Source: Gemmatimonadaceae bacterium (GTDB lineage Bacteria > Gemmatimonadota > Gemmatimonadetes > Gemmatimonadales > Gemmatimonadaceae). Taken from it: DNA of 64,000 bases. Within the stretch, counting starts at the first letter, position 1. Each line of letters begins with the position of its first letter. The notes under the pieces are model-generated. The model made no database searches, was not told the origin of the DNA, and worked only from the letters and a program-made list of their open reading frames with translations. The stretch covers positions 1 through 64,000 of the forward strand of contig DATLTC010000009.1 in assembly GCA_035533755.1 (NCBI GenBank), in the 5' to 3' direction. This document shows positions 42,817 through 52,103 of the stretch, one piece after another. Made by a program: the position numbers and the translations under genes.

Positions 42817-44715
42817 ATGACCATTCTCGATCGCATCCAATCGCCCGCCGACGTCCGCGCCCTCAGTCGTGCCGACCTGAATACGCTGGCCGACGAGATG
42901 CGCGCCCGCCTCATCGACGTGTGCTCCCGCACGGGAGGCCACATCGGCGCCGGCCTCGGCGTGGTGGAACTCACGATCGCGCTGCACGCGGTGTTCGAGA
43001 CGCCGCGCGACCAGCTCGTGTGGGACGTGGGCCACCAGGGGTATCCGCACAAGCTGCTCACCGGGCGCAACGATCGGATGGAGACCCTGCGCAAGGAAGG
43101 CGGGATCTCGGGATTCCTCAAGCGCAGCGAGAGCGAGTACGATGTGTTCGGCGCGGGGCATGCGGCCACGGCCATCTCCGCCGCGCTCGGCGTGGCCGCG
43201 GGCCGCGACATCCGTGGGGACGACTACAAGGTCGTCGCGGTCCTCGGCGACGGCGCGCTCACGAGCGGCCTGGCCTACGAAGGGCTGAACAATGCCGGCC
43301 ATTCCGACCGCGACATCGTGGTCGTGCTCAACGCCAACGAGATGTCCATCGCCCCCAACGTGGGCGCGATGTCCAAATACCTGAATTCGGTGCAGCGCAA
43401 TCCGCTGTACAACCGGCTACGCACGGCGATCGGCGACATCGTGGACAAGGCGCCGGGACCGCTGGCCGGCATGGGCGCGTGGGTCAAGAAGTGGGAGGAG
43501 AGCGTCAAGTCGTTCCTCACGCCCGGCGTGCTGTTCGAGGAGTTGGGGTTCCGCTACTTCGGCCCCATCGACGGACACGACATCGGAACCCTGCTCGACA
43601 CGTTCACGGCGGTCCGCAACATGTCCGGTCCGCGGCTCGTCCACGTGATCACGCAGAAGGGCAAAGGCTACCCGGCCGGCGAGCACTCGGCGGGCGAGAA
43701 GTGGCACGCGCTTCCGCCCGGGCACGATCCGTCCACGGGCAAGCCGCTCAAGGCATCCACCGGCAATCCGGCGTACACCACGGTGTTCGGCAAGGGGTTG
43801 GCCGCGATCGCCGAAGCGGATCCGCGCGTGGTGACGATCACGGCGGCGATGCCGAGCGGCACCGGGACGTCGTTCGTGGCCAGCGCCGTGCCCAGCCGGT
43901 TCTTCGATGTCGGCATCGCCGAGGGCCACGCCGTGACGTTCGCGGCGGGGCTCGCCACGCGCGGCCTGCGCCCGGTGGTGGCGATCTACTCCACGTTCCT
44001 GCAGCGCGGATTCGACAACATCATCCACGACGTGGCCATCCAGTCGCTCCCCGTGGTCTTCTGCATGGACCGCGCCGGCCTGGTCGGCGAGGACGGCGAG
44101 ACGCACATGGGCCTGTACGACATCGCGTATATGCTCACCGTGCCGAACATGACCGTCACCGCGCCGCAGGACGGGCGCGAGATGCTCGGCCTGCTCCGCG
44201 CCGGGTTGGAGCACGATGGGGGGCCGTTCTGTTTGCGGTACCCGCGCGCCGCCGTGCCCGACGACACGCCGCCCGTGCAGGACATCGCGTCCGTGCCCTA
44301 TGGCACCTGGGAAGTGCGGCGGCACGGCGCCGACGTGGCGATCCTCGCCGTCGGCACCATGGTGCAGTCGTCGCTCGACGCGGCCGACGTGCTGGCCGCC
44401 GAAGGGCTCCACGTGACGGTCGTCAACTGCCGCTTCCTCAAGCCGTACGATGAAGTGACGCTGGCCGCGGTGCTCGCCGACCACAAGCAGGTGCTCGTGG
44501 TGGAGGAGGGCACGGTGGTCAACGGATTCGGCGCCTACATGACCGCGATCATCGAGCGGCACGATCCGGCGGTGCGGGTGGACACGCTGGGCGTGCCGGA
44601 CCGCATCATCTACGCGGCGCCGCGGAACAAGCAACTCGAGATCTGCGGGCTGACGCCGGAGGGCATCGCCGAACGCGTGCGGGCCCTGCACGGGAGCGAG
44701 GCGATGGCCCGGTGA
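42817..44715 (+). CDS. dxs: 1-deoxy-D-xylulose-5-phosphate synthase
   Basis: Dxs makes DXP from pyruvate and glyceraldehyde 3-phosphate, the first step of the MEP pathway. The 632-residue protein has GGHIGAGLGVVELT, VWDVGHQGYPHKLLTGR, the TPP motif GDGALTSGLAYEGLNNAG, YFGPIDGHD, RFFDVGIAEGHAV and DRAGLVGEDGETHMG. All are standard Dxs segments including the catalytic His and Glu. It overlaps nadK by 4 bases. With ispA upstream it places isoprenoid synthesis in this operon. Confidence 0.97.
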   Translation: MTILDRIQSPADVRALSRADLNTLADEMRARLIDVCSRTGGHIGAGLGVVELTIALHAVFETPRDQLVWDVGHQGYPHKLLTGRNDRMETLRKEGGISGFLKRSESEYDVFGAGHAATAISAALGVAAGRDIRGDDYKVVAVLGDGALTSGLAYEGLNNAGHSDRDIVVVLNANEMSIAPNVGAMSKYLNSVQRNPLYNRLRTAIGDIVDKAPGPLAGMGAWVKKWEESVKSFLTPGVLFEELGFRYFGPIDGHDIGTLLDTFTAVRNMSGPRLVHVITQKGKGYPAGEHSAGEKWHALPPGHDPSTGKPLKASTGNPAYTTVFGKGLAAIAEADPRVVTITAAMPSGTGTSFVASAVPSRFFDVGIAEGHAVTFAAGLATRGLRPVVAIYSTFLQRGFDNIIHDVAIQSLPVVFCMDRAGLVGEDGETHMGLYDIAYMLTVPNMTVTAPQDGREMLGLLRAGLEHDGGPFCLRYPRAAVPDDTPPVQDIASVPYGTWEVRRHGADVAILAVGTMVQSSLDAADVLAAEGLHVTVVNCRFLKPYDEVTLAAVLADHKQVLVVEEGTVVNGFGAYMTAIIERHDPAVRVDTLGVPDRIIYAAPRNKQLEICGLTPEGIAERVRALHGSEAMAR

Positions 44716-45593
44716 TTCGCCTCGGCGTGATCGGGCATCGCGGGTACGCCGAGGCGGGCCTCGGCGCGGTCCTGCGCACGCTGGGCCAGATCGCGCCGGG
44801 CTTGGGGCTCGACCTGTATGTCGAATCCGATCTGCGCGACGACGGCGCGTTGGGCGCCGTGCTCGAGGATCCGTCGCAGCTCGATGCGCTGGTGACGCTG
44901 GGCGGCGACGGCACGCTGCTCCGCGGCGCCCGGCTGCTCGAGGGCCACCAGGTCCCGATCCTCGGGGTGAACCTGGGGCGGCTCGGGTTCCTCACCGGGT
45001 GCCCGTCCGACCAGTTCGAGACCGCGCTCATGCGATTCGCGCGCGGCGACTACACCGTGGAGACGCGCATCGCCCTGCACGGCGCGGTGCTCGACACGTT
45101 CGGCCGGTCGCGGCAGGAGTGGTTCGCGCTCAACGACATCGTGCTCCACAAGGGCGGGTTCGCGCGCGTCGTCACGCTGCGCGTGTCGGCCAACGAAGAG
45201 ACCGTGGCCAGCTACGCCGCCGACGGCGTCGTGATCTGCACGCCCACCGGTTCCACGGCGTATTCGCTGTCGGCGGGCGGCCCGATTCTCTTCCCGACGC
45301 TCGAGACGCTGCTCGTCACGCCGGTGTCGGCGCACGCGCTGGCCATCCGGCCGGTGGTGCTGCCCGCCGACTCCGTGGTCACGGTGCAGTCGGAAGGTGG
45401 TCCCGAGGAGTTGCTGGTCACGGTGGACGGCCAGGCGGGCACGTCGTTCGCTCCGGGCGAGACGTTGCGCGTGCGCCGCGCGGCGCACGGCATCGGGATC
45501 GTGCGGTTCCCCGGGAGCAGCTTCTTCTCCACGCTTCGGCAGAAGCTGGGCTGGGGCGGGCTTCCCGAGCGGGATCAGTCGCCGGCATGCTGA
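44712..45593 (+). CDS. nadK: NAD kinase
   Basis: NadK phosphorylates NAD to NADP. The 293-residue protein has the GGDGTLLRGAR loop, LGVNLGRLGFLT, VLNDIVLHKG-type segment (here ALNDIVLHKGG) and DGVVICTPTGSTAYSLSAGGPI. GTG 44712 overlaps the dxs stop. recN starts 7 bases before its end. The trio dxs-nadK-recN is widely conserved. Confidence 0.95.
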   Translation: MIRLGVIGHRGYAEAGLGAVLRTLGQIAPGLGLDLYVESDLRDDGALGAVLEDPSQLDALVTLGGDGTLLRGARLLEGHQVPILGVNLGRLGFLTGCPSDQFETALMRFARGDYTVETRIALHGAVLDTFGRSRQEWFALNDIVLHKGGFARVVTLRVSANEETVASYAADGVVICTPTGSTAYSLSAGGPILFPTLETLLVTPVSAHALAIRPVVLPADSVVTVQSEGGPEELLVTVDGQAGTSFAPGETLRVRRAAHGIGIVRFPGSSFFSTLRQKLGWGGLPERDQSPAC

Positions 45594-47293
45594 TCGAACT
45601 GCGCATCCGCAACTTCGCCATCATCGAGTCGCTGTCGCTGCCGCTGTCGCCCGGGTTCAACGTGTTGTCCGGCGAGACGGGCGCCGGCAAGTCGATCATC
45701 GTCGGCGCGCTGGGGCTGTTGCTCGGGGAGCGCGCCAGCGCCGATCTCATTCGCACGGGCGCCGAGCGCGCGACGGTGGAGGGGGTGTTCGACGTGGCCG
45801 ACCAACCCGGCATCCGCGCGCTGCTCGACGCCCACGGCATCGAGATGGACGATACCCTGGTCGTGCTCAAGCGCGAGGTGGCGGCGGGCCGGGCCCGCGC
45901 CTGGGTGAACGGCTCCACCGTCACGACGGGGGTATTGGCCGAGATCGGCCGGCTGCTCGTGAACCTCCACGGGCAGCACGAGGCGCAGGCGCTACTCGAC
46001 GCCGAAGCGCAGCGCGCCATCCTCGACGCGTTCGGGGGAGCCGCCGGCGACGCGGCGGCCGCGCGTGATGCGTTCGCCGCGGTGCGTGACGTGCGCCACG
46101 AAATCGCCGACCTCGAACAGCGGACGGCGGCGGCGCAGAAGCGTGCCGACTATCTGCGGCACGTGGCCCAGGAGATCGACGACGCCCGGCTCGTCGACGG
46201 CGAGGACGCGCGGCTGGAGGAGGAGGCCAACCGGCTGGAGAACGCCGACGAACTGCGGGCCCTCGGCGCGTCGGCACTCGGGGCGCTCACCGGCGATGAG
46301 CAGGGCCTGCTCGGCCAACTCGGCGCGCTCGAACGCGTGCTGCACCAACTGCAGCGTGTGGATCCGTCGCTCGGCCGCCTGCAGGAATCATACGATAGTG
46401 CGTATTACGCGCTCGAGGCGGTGGCGCGCGAGCTCGAGCAGTACCAGGAGGCGGTGGACCTCGACCCGCAGCGCCTCGACGAGGTGCGCCGCCGCCGGGA
46501 TCTGCTGTTCCGCCTGGTCAAGAAGTACGGCCCCACGCTCGCCGACGCCGTGCGGCAGGGACGTGACGCGCGTCGCGAATTGGATCTCGTCGATTCGTCG
46601 GGCATCGACCTGCGCGCCCTGCGGGAGCGCGAGGGCGCCGCCGTGAAGCGCCTCGACCAGGCCGCCGGCGCGCTGTCCCGGAAGCGCGCCGCGGCGGCGT
46701 CGCGTCTGGCGACCGCCGTGGACGCGGTGCTCCCCGCGCTCGGCATGGCCGACGGCCACCTGGAAGTGCGCCTCGCCCCGCGCGCCGCCGTGGGCGCCGA
46801 GGGAGCGGAGGACGTGGAGTTCCGCGTGTCGCTGAACGTGGGCCACGAGGCGCGGCCGCTGTCACGCGTGGCGTCGGGCGGCGAATTGAGTCGCGTGATG
46901 CTGGCGCTCAAGACCATCCTCGCCGGCCTCGATCACGTGCCCACGCTCGTGTTCGACGAAGTGGACGCGGGCATCGGAGGCCGCGTCGGCCTCCAGGTGG
47001 GCGACACGATGCGCCGCGTGGCCGGCACCCATCAGGTGTTCGCGATCACGCACCTGCCCCAGATCGCCGCGCGGGCCCACCACCACATCCGCGTCAGCAA
47101 GGACGCCAGAGGGGGCGTGACCACGGCCGGCATCGCGGTGCTGGACGGCGAAGCGCGCGTGGCCGAGATCGCGCGCATGCTCGGCGGCGATCCCGAGAGC
47201 GCGGTGAGCCGCGCCCATGCCGCCGAGTTGCTCGATGCGGCGGCCGCCGCGCCGCCGCTGGCCGATCGCAAGCGGACGACGCGCCGCTCCTGA
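45587..47293 (+). CDS. recN: DNA repair protein RecN
   Basis: RecN is an SMC-like protein in double-strand-break repair. The 568-residue product has Walker A GETGAGKS (29-36), two long coiled-coil arms in the middle, the ABC signature VASGGELSRVMLALK, Walker B VFDEVDAGIGGR and ITHLPQIAARA. ATG 45587 overlaps nadK by 7 bases. It ends 6 bases from the stop of the convergent outer-membrane-type gene, leaving no room for a terminator. Confidence 0.96.
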   Translation: MLIELRIRNFAIIESLSLPLSPGFNVLSGETGAGKSIIVGALGLLLGERASADLIRTGAERATVEGVFDVADQPGIRALLDAHGIEMDDTLVVLKREVAAGRARAWVNGSTVTTGVLAEIGRLLVNLHGQHEAQALLDAEAQRAILDAFGGAAGDAAAARDAFAAVRDVRHEIADLEQRTAAAQKRADYLRHVAQEIDDARLVDGEDARLEEEANRLENADELRALGASALGALTGDEQGLLGQLGALERVLHQLQRVDPSLGRLQESYDSAYYALEAVARELEQYQEAVDLDPQRLDEVRRRRDLLFRLVKKYGPTLADAVRQGRDARRELDLVDSSGIDLRALREREGAAVKRLDQAAGALSRKRAAAASRLATAVDAVLPALGMADGHLEVRLAPRAAVGAEGAEDVEFRVSLNVGHEARPLSRVASGGELSRVMLALKTILAGLDHVPTLVFDEVDAGIGGRVGLQVGDTMRRVAGTHQVFAITHLPQIAARAHHHIRVSKDARGGVTTAGIAVLDGEARVAEIARMLGGDPESAVSRAHAAELLDAAAAAPPLADRKRTTRRS

Positions 47294-47299
47294 GCGCGG

Positions 47300-48961
47300 C
47301 TACTCGCCGCGCCGGTAGTACAGGCGGATCTGGATCTGATCGCGGAACGTCTTGGGCATGCGCTGGGCGCCGCCCAACGCTTCCACGTGTGTGAACGAGA
47401 TGTCGATCGGCAGCTTGGACTTTCCGCGCTCATACTCCGTGACCGTGGAGAAGGTGACGCCGAACCCGGCAGCGTGCATCGTCCCCGGGGCGCTCGTGAC
47501 GCCATCGAACACCGCGACCGGCGTGGCCGCGTCGCCTGCCGCCCCCGCCAACAGGCTGCCGTAGTCGTTGGCCGCCACGTGGCGATAGTCGTACGTGCCG
47601 TACACACCGAACAGGTCGGTCACCTGCCACCGCGGTGCCACTTCGACGGCCAGCACCGCGCCGGGCTTGTACGGATAGGCGTCCGAGGTGGACGGGGGGA
47701 ACGGCGCCCCGTACGCCAGCGGGAATGCGCCGGTCTTGGTCTGGCCGAGCGGCTGCGTGAACTCGGCGTTCACCGCGAGCCCGAGGCGCGGCCCGTGCTG
47801 CACGTAGGTGGCCAGCCGCGCCGCGACCGCCGACGTGCCGCGCCCGGTGGCGATGTCGAGCGGGTTGCTCGCGCTCGCCAGTTGGCCCGTGGGCAGGCGG
47901 TAGGTGCCGGTGATCGTGGCCCGCGCGTGCCATGTCCTGGCCCGCGCGGCCGCGCTCGAGTCCGCGAATCCGTCCAGCAGCATCACCGTGGAGCTCAATT
48001 CCAGATCGCCCATCCCGATGCGAATCACGCTGCTGAGCGAGTCGATGCCGGCCACGCCCGGCTGGTGCAGCAGGGATTGCAGGTCGCCGGAGCCCACCAC
48101 GGCGCCGGCGGCGGCCGGCGTGGAGGTGATCAGCGGCCCCGCGCCGAGGAAGGCGCGGAACGAGGAATCGAGTTGCGTGAGGCGCGTGCGGATGGCCAGG
48201 TCCGCGGTGCTGCCCGTCACCGGCACCACCGCCGCGCCGCGCTGCTGCGTGCTGGCGCCGTACACCGCGCCGAAGGTGGACCCGAACTGCGTCGCGCTCT
48301 GGAGCAGCGTCGTCACGTCCTGCGAACGGGAGAGGATCACCCCGCAGTTCGGATTGGCGGCGGGATTGGCCTGGCAGCTCTGGAGGGTGGCCTCGAGACT
48401 GGTCGCGGCGGTGAGCAGCTGCGCCACGACGGCGCTGTCCCTGGCCAGGGCGCCGAGGTTCACCGCGGCCGGATTCAGCCCCACGTTGCCCTCGGTGCCC
48501 AACGGGTTCACGCGCAGCAGGAAATCCGTGCGCGTGCGGACCAGCGGCAGCATGACGCCGAGCGTGATGCGGTGCGTGAGGCCGTATTCCACCTGGATCG
48601 GCGTGACCACGATGCGCGCGTCGGCCACGCCCCGGGTCAGGCCCAGCGACAGCCGGAACGGGGCGCCGGTGAGCGACTGGATGGCATTCTGGGCACCGGT
48701 CAGCGCGGGCAGTTGGGCCACGCCAAGGGAATCGAAGCTGAACTCGGCGCCCAGCGGGATCGTGGGCTTGGCGCTGCCCGCGGGGGCGAACCGGGAGTCG
48801 AAGCGTGTCCACGCGGTGATGGCGCGGAACCGGAAGACGCCCTTGGGAACGACCGTCGCGTCGTCGAGGTGCCCGAGCCCGGCCTGGGCTCGGGCGGGGC
48901 TCGGGGCGGCGGCCAGGAGCACGAACAGGAAGCAGGCGGAAACGGCGCGCGTGCGATGCAT
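47300..48961 (-). CDS. Secreted outer-membrane-type beta-barrel protein, function unknown
   Basis: A 553-residue protein with a clear signal peptide (about 1-26, basic start, hydrophobic core, cleavage after ALA-like PARAQA). The rest alternates short hydrophobic strands and Ser/Thr/Gly-rich turns, typical of an outer-membrane barrel, and ends in aromatic-rich IQIRLYYRR. A Cys pair (CQANPAANPNC) sits near 185-195. I do not recognise a named family. It diverges from the glycosidase-like gene and converges on recN. Confidence 0.72.
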   Translation of the reverse strand: MHRTRAVSACFLFVLLAAAPSPARAQAGLGHLDDATVVPKGVFRFRAITAWTRFDSRFAPAGSAKPTIPLGAEFSFDSLGVAQLPALTGAQNAIQSLTGAPFRLSLGLTRGVADARIVVTPIQVEYGLTHRITLGVMLPLVRTRTDFLLRVNPLGTEGNVGLNPAAVNLGALARDSAVVAQLLTAATSLEATLQSCQANPAANPNCGVILSRSQDVTTLLQSATQFGSTFGAVYGASTQQRGAAVVPVTGSTADLAIRTRLTQLDSSFRAFLGAGPLITSTPAAAGAVVGSGDLQSLLHQPGVAGIDSLSSVIRIGMGDLELSSTVMLLDGFADSSAAARARTWHARATITGTYRLPTGQLASASNPLDIATGRGTSAVAARLATYVQHGPRLGLAVNAEFTQPLGQTKTGAFPLAYGAPFPPSTSDAYPYKPGAVLAVEVAPRWQVTDLFGVYGTYDYRHVAANDYGSLLAGAAGDAATPVAVFDGVTSAPGTMHAAGFGVTFSTVTEYERGKSKLPIDISFTHVEALGGAQRMPKTFRDQIQIRLYYRRGE

Positions 48962-49039
48962 GCGGTGAGGCGAGTCGCTGGGGTGAAGGCGCGAGCTTAT
49001 TATCCTACCGGACAACCCATCAAAGCTAACCTCTACACC
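48962..49039. promoter_or_regulatory. Divergent promoter region, barrel gene / glycosidase-like gene
   Basis: On the plus strand TAACCT (49027-49032) is 7 bases before the GTG at 49040. On the minus strand TAGCTT (complement of 49023-49028) could serve the barrel gene with a leader of about 50 bases; AGGATAATAA (complement of 48997-49006) is another AT-rich candidate. No convincing -35 is seen for either. Confidence 0.35.
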
Positions 49040-50827
49040 GTGCCCCTGTCTTCGCTCCCCATTCCGCGCGTGCCGTGGCAGATCACCGGCAACCATTGGC
49101 TCGCCTTGCCGTGCATCCATCCGGCCACCGGAGCCATCCATGCCGTGGGCGTCCTGCACCGCGGTGCTCGCGCGGCCGTCGAGTTCGCGGGGGACGCCGG
49201 CTTCGTGGACGGCGACGGCCCGCCGCTGCTCCGGCCGACGTTGGTGATCGATGGCGTGGCGCAGGACCTGTCGGCGGCGCCGATCGCGTGGGAACGCGCC
49301 CTGGGCTGGCTGCCCACGTTCACCTGCCAGGCGGGGCCGCTGCTCCTGCGCGGCACGGCGTTCGCGCCGTTCGGGCGCGACGCCGACGTGGCCGGCGCCG
49401 TGTACGCGGTGTCGCTGGAGAATCGCTCCGATCGCGCGTGCAGCGTGCGCATCGGACTCGATGGGGTGCTGGGTCACCGCCAGTTGCGCGTGCGCACGCC
49501 GCGTCCGTTCGCCGACGGGCATCGCGCCACGATCGCCGGGGACGTCGTACTGCTCGATGGCCGCGCCGAGCCCGGGCTCGTGGCGATGGCGGTGGGCGCC
49601 GACGGGGACGCCGCCCTGGAGGTGCAGGAGGGCGACCACCCCCGGTTCTCGCTCGTCCGCACCCTGGAGCTCGCGCCGGGGGGCCAGGAGCAGGTCGCGT
49701 TCTACCTCGCGGCCGGTCCGGAGCGCGACGGCGCCCAGGCCTCGGTGTCCGTCCTCAGGCGCCGCGGCTGGCGCGCCCTCCTGGCCGAGACGCGCGACGC
49801 CATCCAGTCGCTCGAACAGTCCACCGGCAGCGAGGCCACGGACCGCCTGATCAACCGGAACCTGCTGTTCGCGTACTTCTACGGCGTGGGCCGGGCCCTC
49901 GACGACGCGCACTACTATTTGATGCGAACGCGCGCCCCGTGGCACGGGGCAGGGGTGACGGTGCGCGACTGGGAGGCGCTCACCTGGACGATCCCCGCCG
50001 TCCAGCTCGCCGATCCCACCCTGGCCCGCGAGCTCATCCTCCGCATGTGCGAGCTGCACGGGTATGCGCCCGGCCGCGGCGTGCACTATCTGGACGGGAC
50101 GCTGTTCGAACCCGGCTTCTCGCTCGAAGGGGCGGCGTCGTACCCGCTCGCCGTGGAGCGCTACATCCGCGACACGAATGACGAACGCATCGTCGACGAG
50201 CCGGTGCTCGCCGATACGCTCTATCTCGCGCACGACGAACTGGCGGGCCGGCGCGACCACGACCGGCCGCTGTATTCCACCGAAGTCGGGCCGTCGGGCG
50301 CGCCCATCGCCTACCCGTATCCGCTCCACGGCAACGCGGTGGTCGCGATGGCGCTCGACGTCCTCCGCCGTACGCTCGACGAAACGACGGCGCATGACGT
50401 GCAGGATCCCGCGGCCGTGCGCGCCGCGCTGCGCCGCCACTTTCTCAAGTCGAGCGAGGGCGCGCAGGTGTTCGCGTCGTCCATCGACATGGCCGGCGAG
50501 GCCTCTCTGCTCGACGATCCGGCGGGGTCGGCACTCTGGCTGCCGCTGTATGAATTCGTGGAGCGGCACGACTCCGACTACCGGCGCACCGCCAAGGCGA
50601 TGGGCGTCCCGGCCGCCGAACTGGCGCAGCGCTGCGCGCGGCTGATCGGCCCCGACGCGCAGGCGGCACTGCGGTGGTTCCGCCGGGCGCCGCTCGACGG
50701 CGGGTTCGCCGCCGCCCTGGTGGACGACGACGGCCGGGCCACGGCGAACGGCGGTGACGCGTCGCTCTCGGGTCTCGTGGCGTGGAGCATCTGGTACGCC
50801 GTGCACGCCCTCGGCGAGCAGCCCTGA
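49040..50827 (+). CDS. Six-hairpin glycosidase-like protein
   Basis: A 595-residue protein. The N-terminal 270 residues are beta-rich, and from about 270 on it looks like an (alpha/alpha)6 barrel with WEALTWTIPAVQLAD, HGYAPGRGVHYLDGTLFEPGF and PLYSTEVGPSGAPIAYPYPLHGNAV. This resembles glycogen-debranching or GH-type six-hairpin enzymes, but the exact family and catalytic acids cannot be assigned by eye. No signal peptide is seen, so it should be cytoplasmic. GTG 49040 is chosen since the box TAACCT lies 7 bases upstream and no open upstream start has support. Confidence 0.65.
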   Translation: MPLSSLPIPRVPWQITGNHWLALPCIHPATGAIHAVGVLHRGARAAVEFAGDAGFVDGDGPPLLRPTLVIDGVAQDLSAAPIAWERALGWLPTFTCQAGPLLLRGTAFAPFGRDADVAGAVYAVSLENRSDRACSVRIGLDGVLGHRQLRVRTPRPFADGHRATIAGDVVLLDGRAEPGLVAMAVGADGDAALEVQEGDHPRFSLVRTLELAPGGQEQVAFYLAAGPERDGAQASVSVLRRRGWRALLAETRDAIQSLEQSTGSEATDRLINRNLLFAYFYGVGRALDDAHYYLMRTRAPWHGAGVTVRDWEALTWTIPAVQLADPTLARELILRMCELHGYAPGRGVHYLDGTLFEPGFSLEGAASYPLAVERYIRDTNDERIVDEPVLADTLYLAHDELAGRRDHDRPLYSTEVGPSGAPIAYPYPLHGNAVVAMALDVLRRTLDETTAHDVQDPAAVRAALRRHFLKSSEGAQVFASSIDMAGEASLLDDPAGSALWLPLYEFVERHDSDYRRTAKAMGVPAAELAQRCARLIGPDAQAALRWFRRAPLDGGFAAALVDDDGRATANGGDASLSGLVAWSIWYAVHALGEQP

Positions 50828-50832
50828 TCTTC

Positions 50833-50862
50833 TTGTCGCCCGCCACGGGCGGCGGCTATATT
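50833..50862 (+). promoter_or_regulatory. Promoter of tRNA-Gly
   Basis: TTGTCG (50833-50838), an 18-base spacer and TATATT (50857-50862) end 8 bases before the tRNA. The spacer contains a CGCCCG/CGGGCG hairpin that may also end the upstream transcript. Confidence 0.65.
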
Positions 50863-50870
50863 GGGGGCAC

Positions 50871-50943
50871 GCGGGAATAGCTCAGTTGGTAGAGCACAAC
50901 CTTGCCAAGGTTGGGGTCGCGGGTTCGAGTCCCGTTTCCCGCT
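50871..50943 (+). tRNA. tRNA-Gly (anticodon GCC)
   Basis: The 73-base cloverleaf has a 7-pair acceptor stem (50871-50877 with 50936-50942), a D arm with GTTGGTAGA, anticodon GCC at 50904-50906 in a TTGCCAA loop, and a T arm with GTTCGAGT. The CCA end is not encoded. Confidence 0.97.
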
Positions 50944-50966
50944 CTGTACCGGGATGATGTAGAATG

Positions 50967-50992
50967 GGGAGCGGCTTCGGCCGCTCCCTTTT
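50967..50992 (+). terminator. Intrinsic terminator between the tRNAs
   Basis: A 9-pair GC-rich stem (50967-50975 with 50980-50988) with a TTCG tetraloop, followed by TTTT. It ends the tRNA-Gly transcript, so tRNA-Leu must have its own start or depend on read-through. Confidence 0.9.
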
Positions 50993-51002
50993 CATTTCCC
51001 CC

Positions 51003-51086
51003 GCCGGGGTGGCGAAACTGGTAGACGCGAGGGACTTAAAATCCCTTGGGAGCAATCCCATCCGGGTTCGAGACCCGGCCCCGGCA
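51003..51086 (+). tRNA. tRNA-Leu (anticodon TAA)
   Basis: The 84-base class II tRNA has a 7-pair acceptor stem (51003-51009 with 51079-51085), an anticodon stem AGGGA/TCCCT with TAA at 51037-51039, a long variable arm (GGGAGCAATCCC) and a T arm with GGTTCGAGA. CCA is not encoded. This reads the rare UUA codon in a GC-rich genome. Confidence 0.97.
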
Positions 51087-51221
51087 TTGATGGCACCGCG
51101 TGAGCCCACGCTCGGCAGGTAACCGCCGCGTCGCGACGTTGCCTGGTCCCTCCGCTCGAACCGCCGCCAAGAAATTGTGTACAACGGGTGGATCCGCAGC
51201 GTTCCCTTCCTATTTTTCGTC

Positions 51222-52022
51222 ATGCCTTGGCTCCTTCGTCATCCCATCTCCCGCGCGCTGGCAGCGGCTGCGCTGCTCGCGACGTGCGTGCCGATGTCGC
51301 TCTCGGCCTCTCCTGTGCCCAAGCAGCCGCCCCACCCGCCCAAGCTCTGGCGGGGGAGCGCCCTCGCCAACGCCAGCATCTTCTTCGGCAATACGTCGCA
51401 GCAGGTGCTGGGCGCCGATGGCAAGCTGGCGCGCGTGGATTCGGCCCTGGCGGTGGCCGCCGAGCTCCAGACGCTCTACGGCGAGGCGTCGCTGGGCACC
51501 GGCCCGCGCACCGTCACCAAGCGCACATGGATGGGCACGCTCACCGCGAATGCGCAGCCGCTGGCGCCGGTGTCCACCTTCGTCACTACGACCTTCGAAT
51601 CGAGCCTCGAGAAGCGCATCGCGGCCCGGTACAGCTTTGGCGCCGGCGCCAAGTGGAACGTGGTGCGCCGCCACGACACGGACGCCAGCCTGAGCCTCTC
51701 GCTGTCGGCGGAGCGGACCAAGGCCCAGGACAGCACGGTGCACCTACCCGACGAGCGGCTGGCCCGCTGGTCCTGGCTCGCCAAGCTGCACCACGCTTTC
51801 GACGACCGGGTGGATATCTCTCACTCCACGTCGTGGCAGCCGAGCGCGAGCGGGGCGGCGCAGTTCCTCGTGTCGTCCAATACGCAGCTCCGCTACAAGA
51901 TGAACGGCACGGTCGGCCTGTCCATGAGCTTGACCGACAACTACGACAGCGGGGCCCTCACGCGCGGCGCCAGGTCATACAACGACGGGCAGATGCTGTT
52001 CGGCGTGACCGCGGGCTGGTAG
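51222..52022 (+). CDS. Secreted DUF481-like outer-membrane protein
   Basis: A 266-residue protein with a signal peptide (about 1-28, MPWLLRHPISRAL start, hydrophobic core, cleavage after LSA). The mature part has alternating strands and motifs (WMGTLTANAQ, FTTTFESSLEKRIAARYSFGAGAKWNV) like DUF481 barrels, and ends in an aromatic-type Trp. ATG 51222 is used; the frame extends to 51177 but that would bury the signal peptide. TATTTT lies 5 bases upstream of the ATG. Function unknown. Confidence 0.75.
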   Translation: MPWLLRHPISRALAAAALLATCVPMSLSASPVPKQPPHPPKLWRGSALANASIFFGNTSQQVLGADGKLARVDSALAVAAELQTLYGEASLGTGPRTVTKRTWMGTLTANAQPLAPVSTFVTTTFESSLEKRIAARYSFGAGAKWNVVRRHDTDASLSLSLSAERTKAQDSTVHLPDERLARWSWLAKLHHAFDDRVDISHSTSWQPSASGAAQFLVSSNTQLRYKMNGTVGLSMSLTDNYDSGALTRGARSYNDGQMLFGVTAGW

Positions 52023-52103
52023 ACACGGCGGGGGCGGCGGCCGTCGAAGCGGTCGTCGTGTTTCCGGGACGCGATGGCATCTCCCGCCGCGCGCCCAACC
52101 TGA

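Noticed and set aside
48962-50806. Large minus-strand frame extending the barrel gene upstream through the glycosidase gene
   Set aside because: Signal peptide and start codon place the real beginning at 48961; the extension is antisense to a better coding frame.
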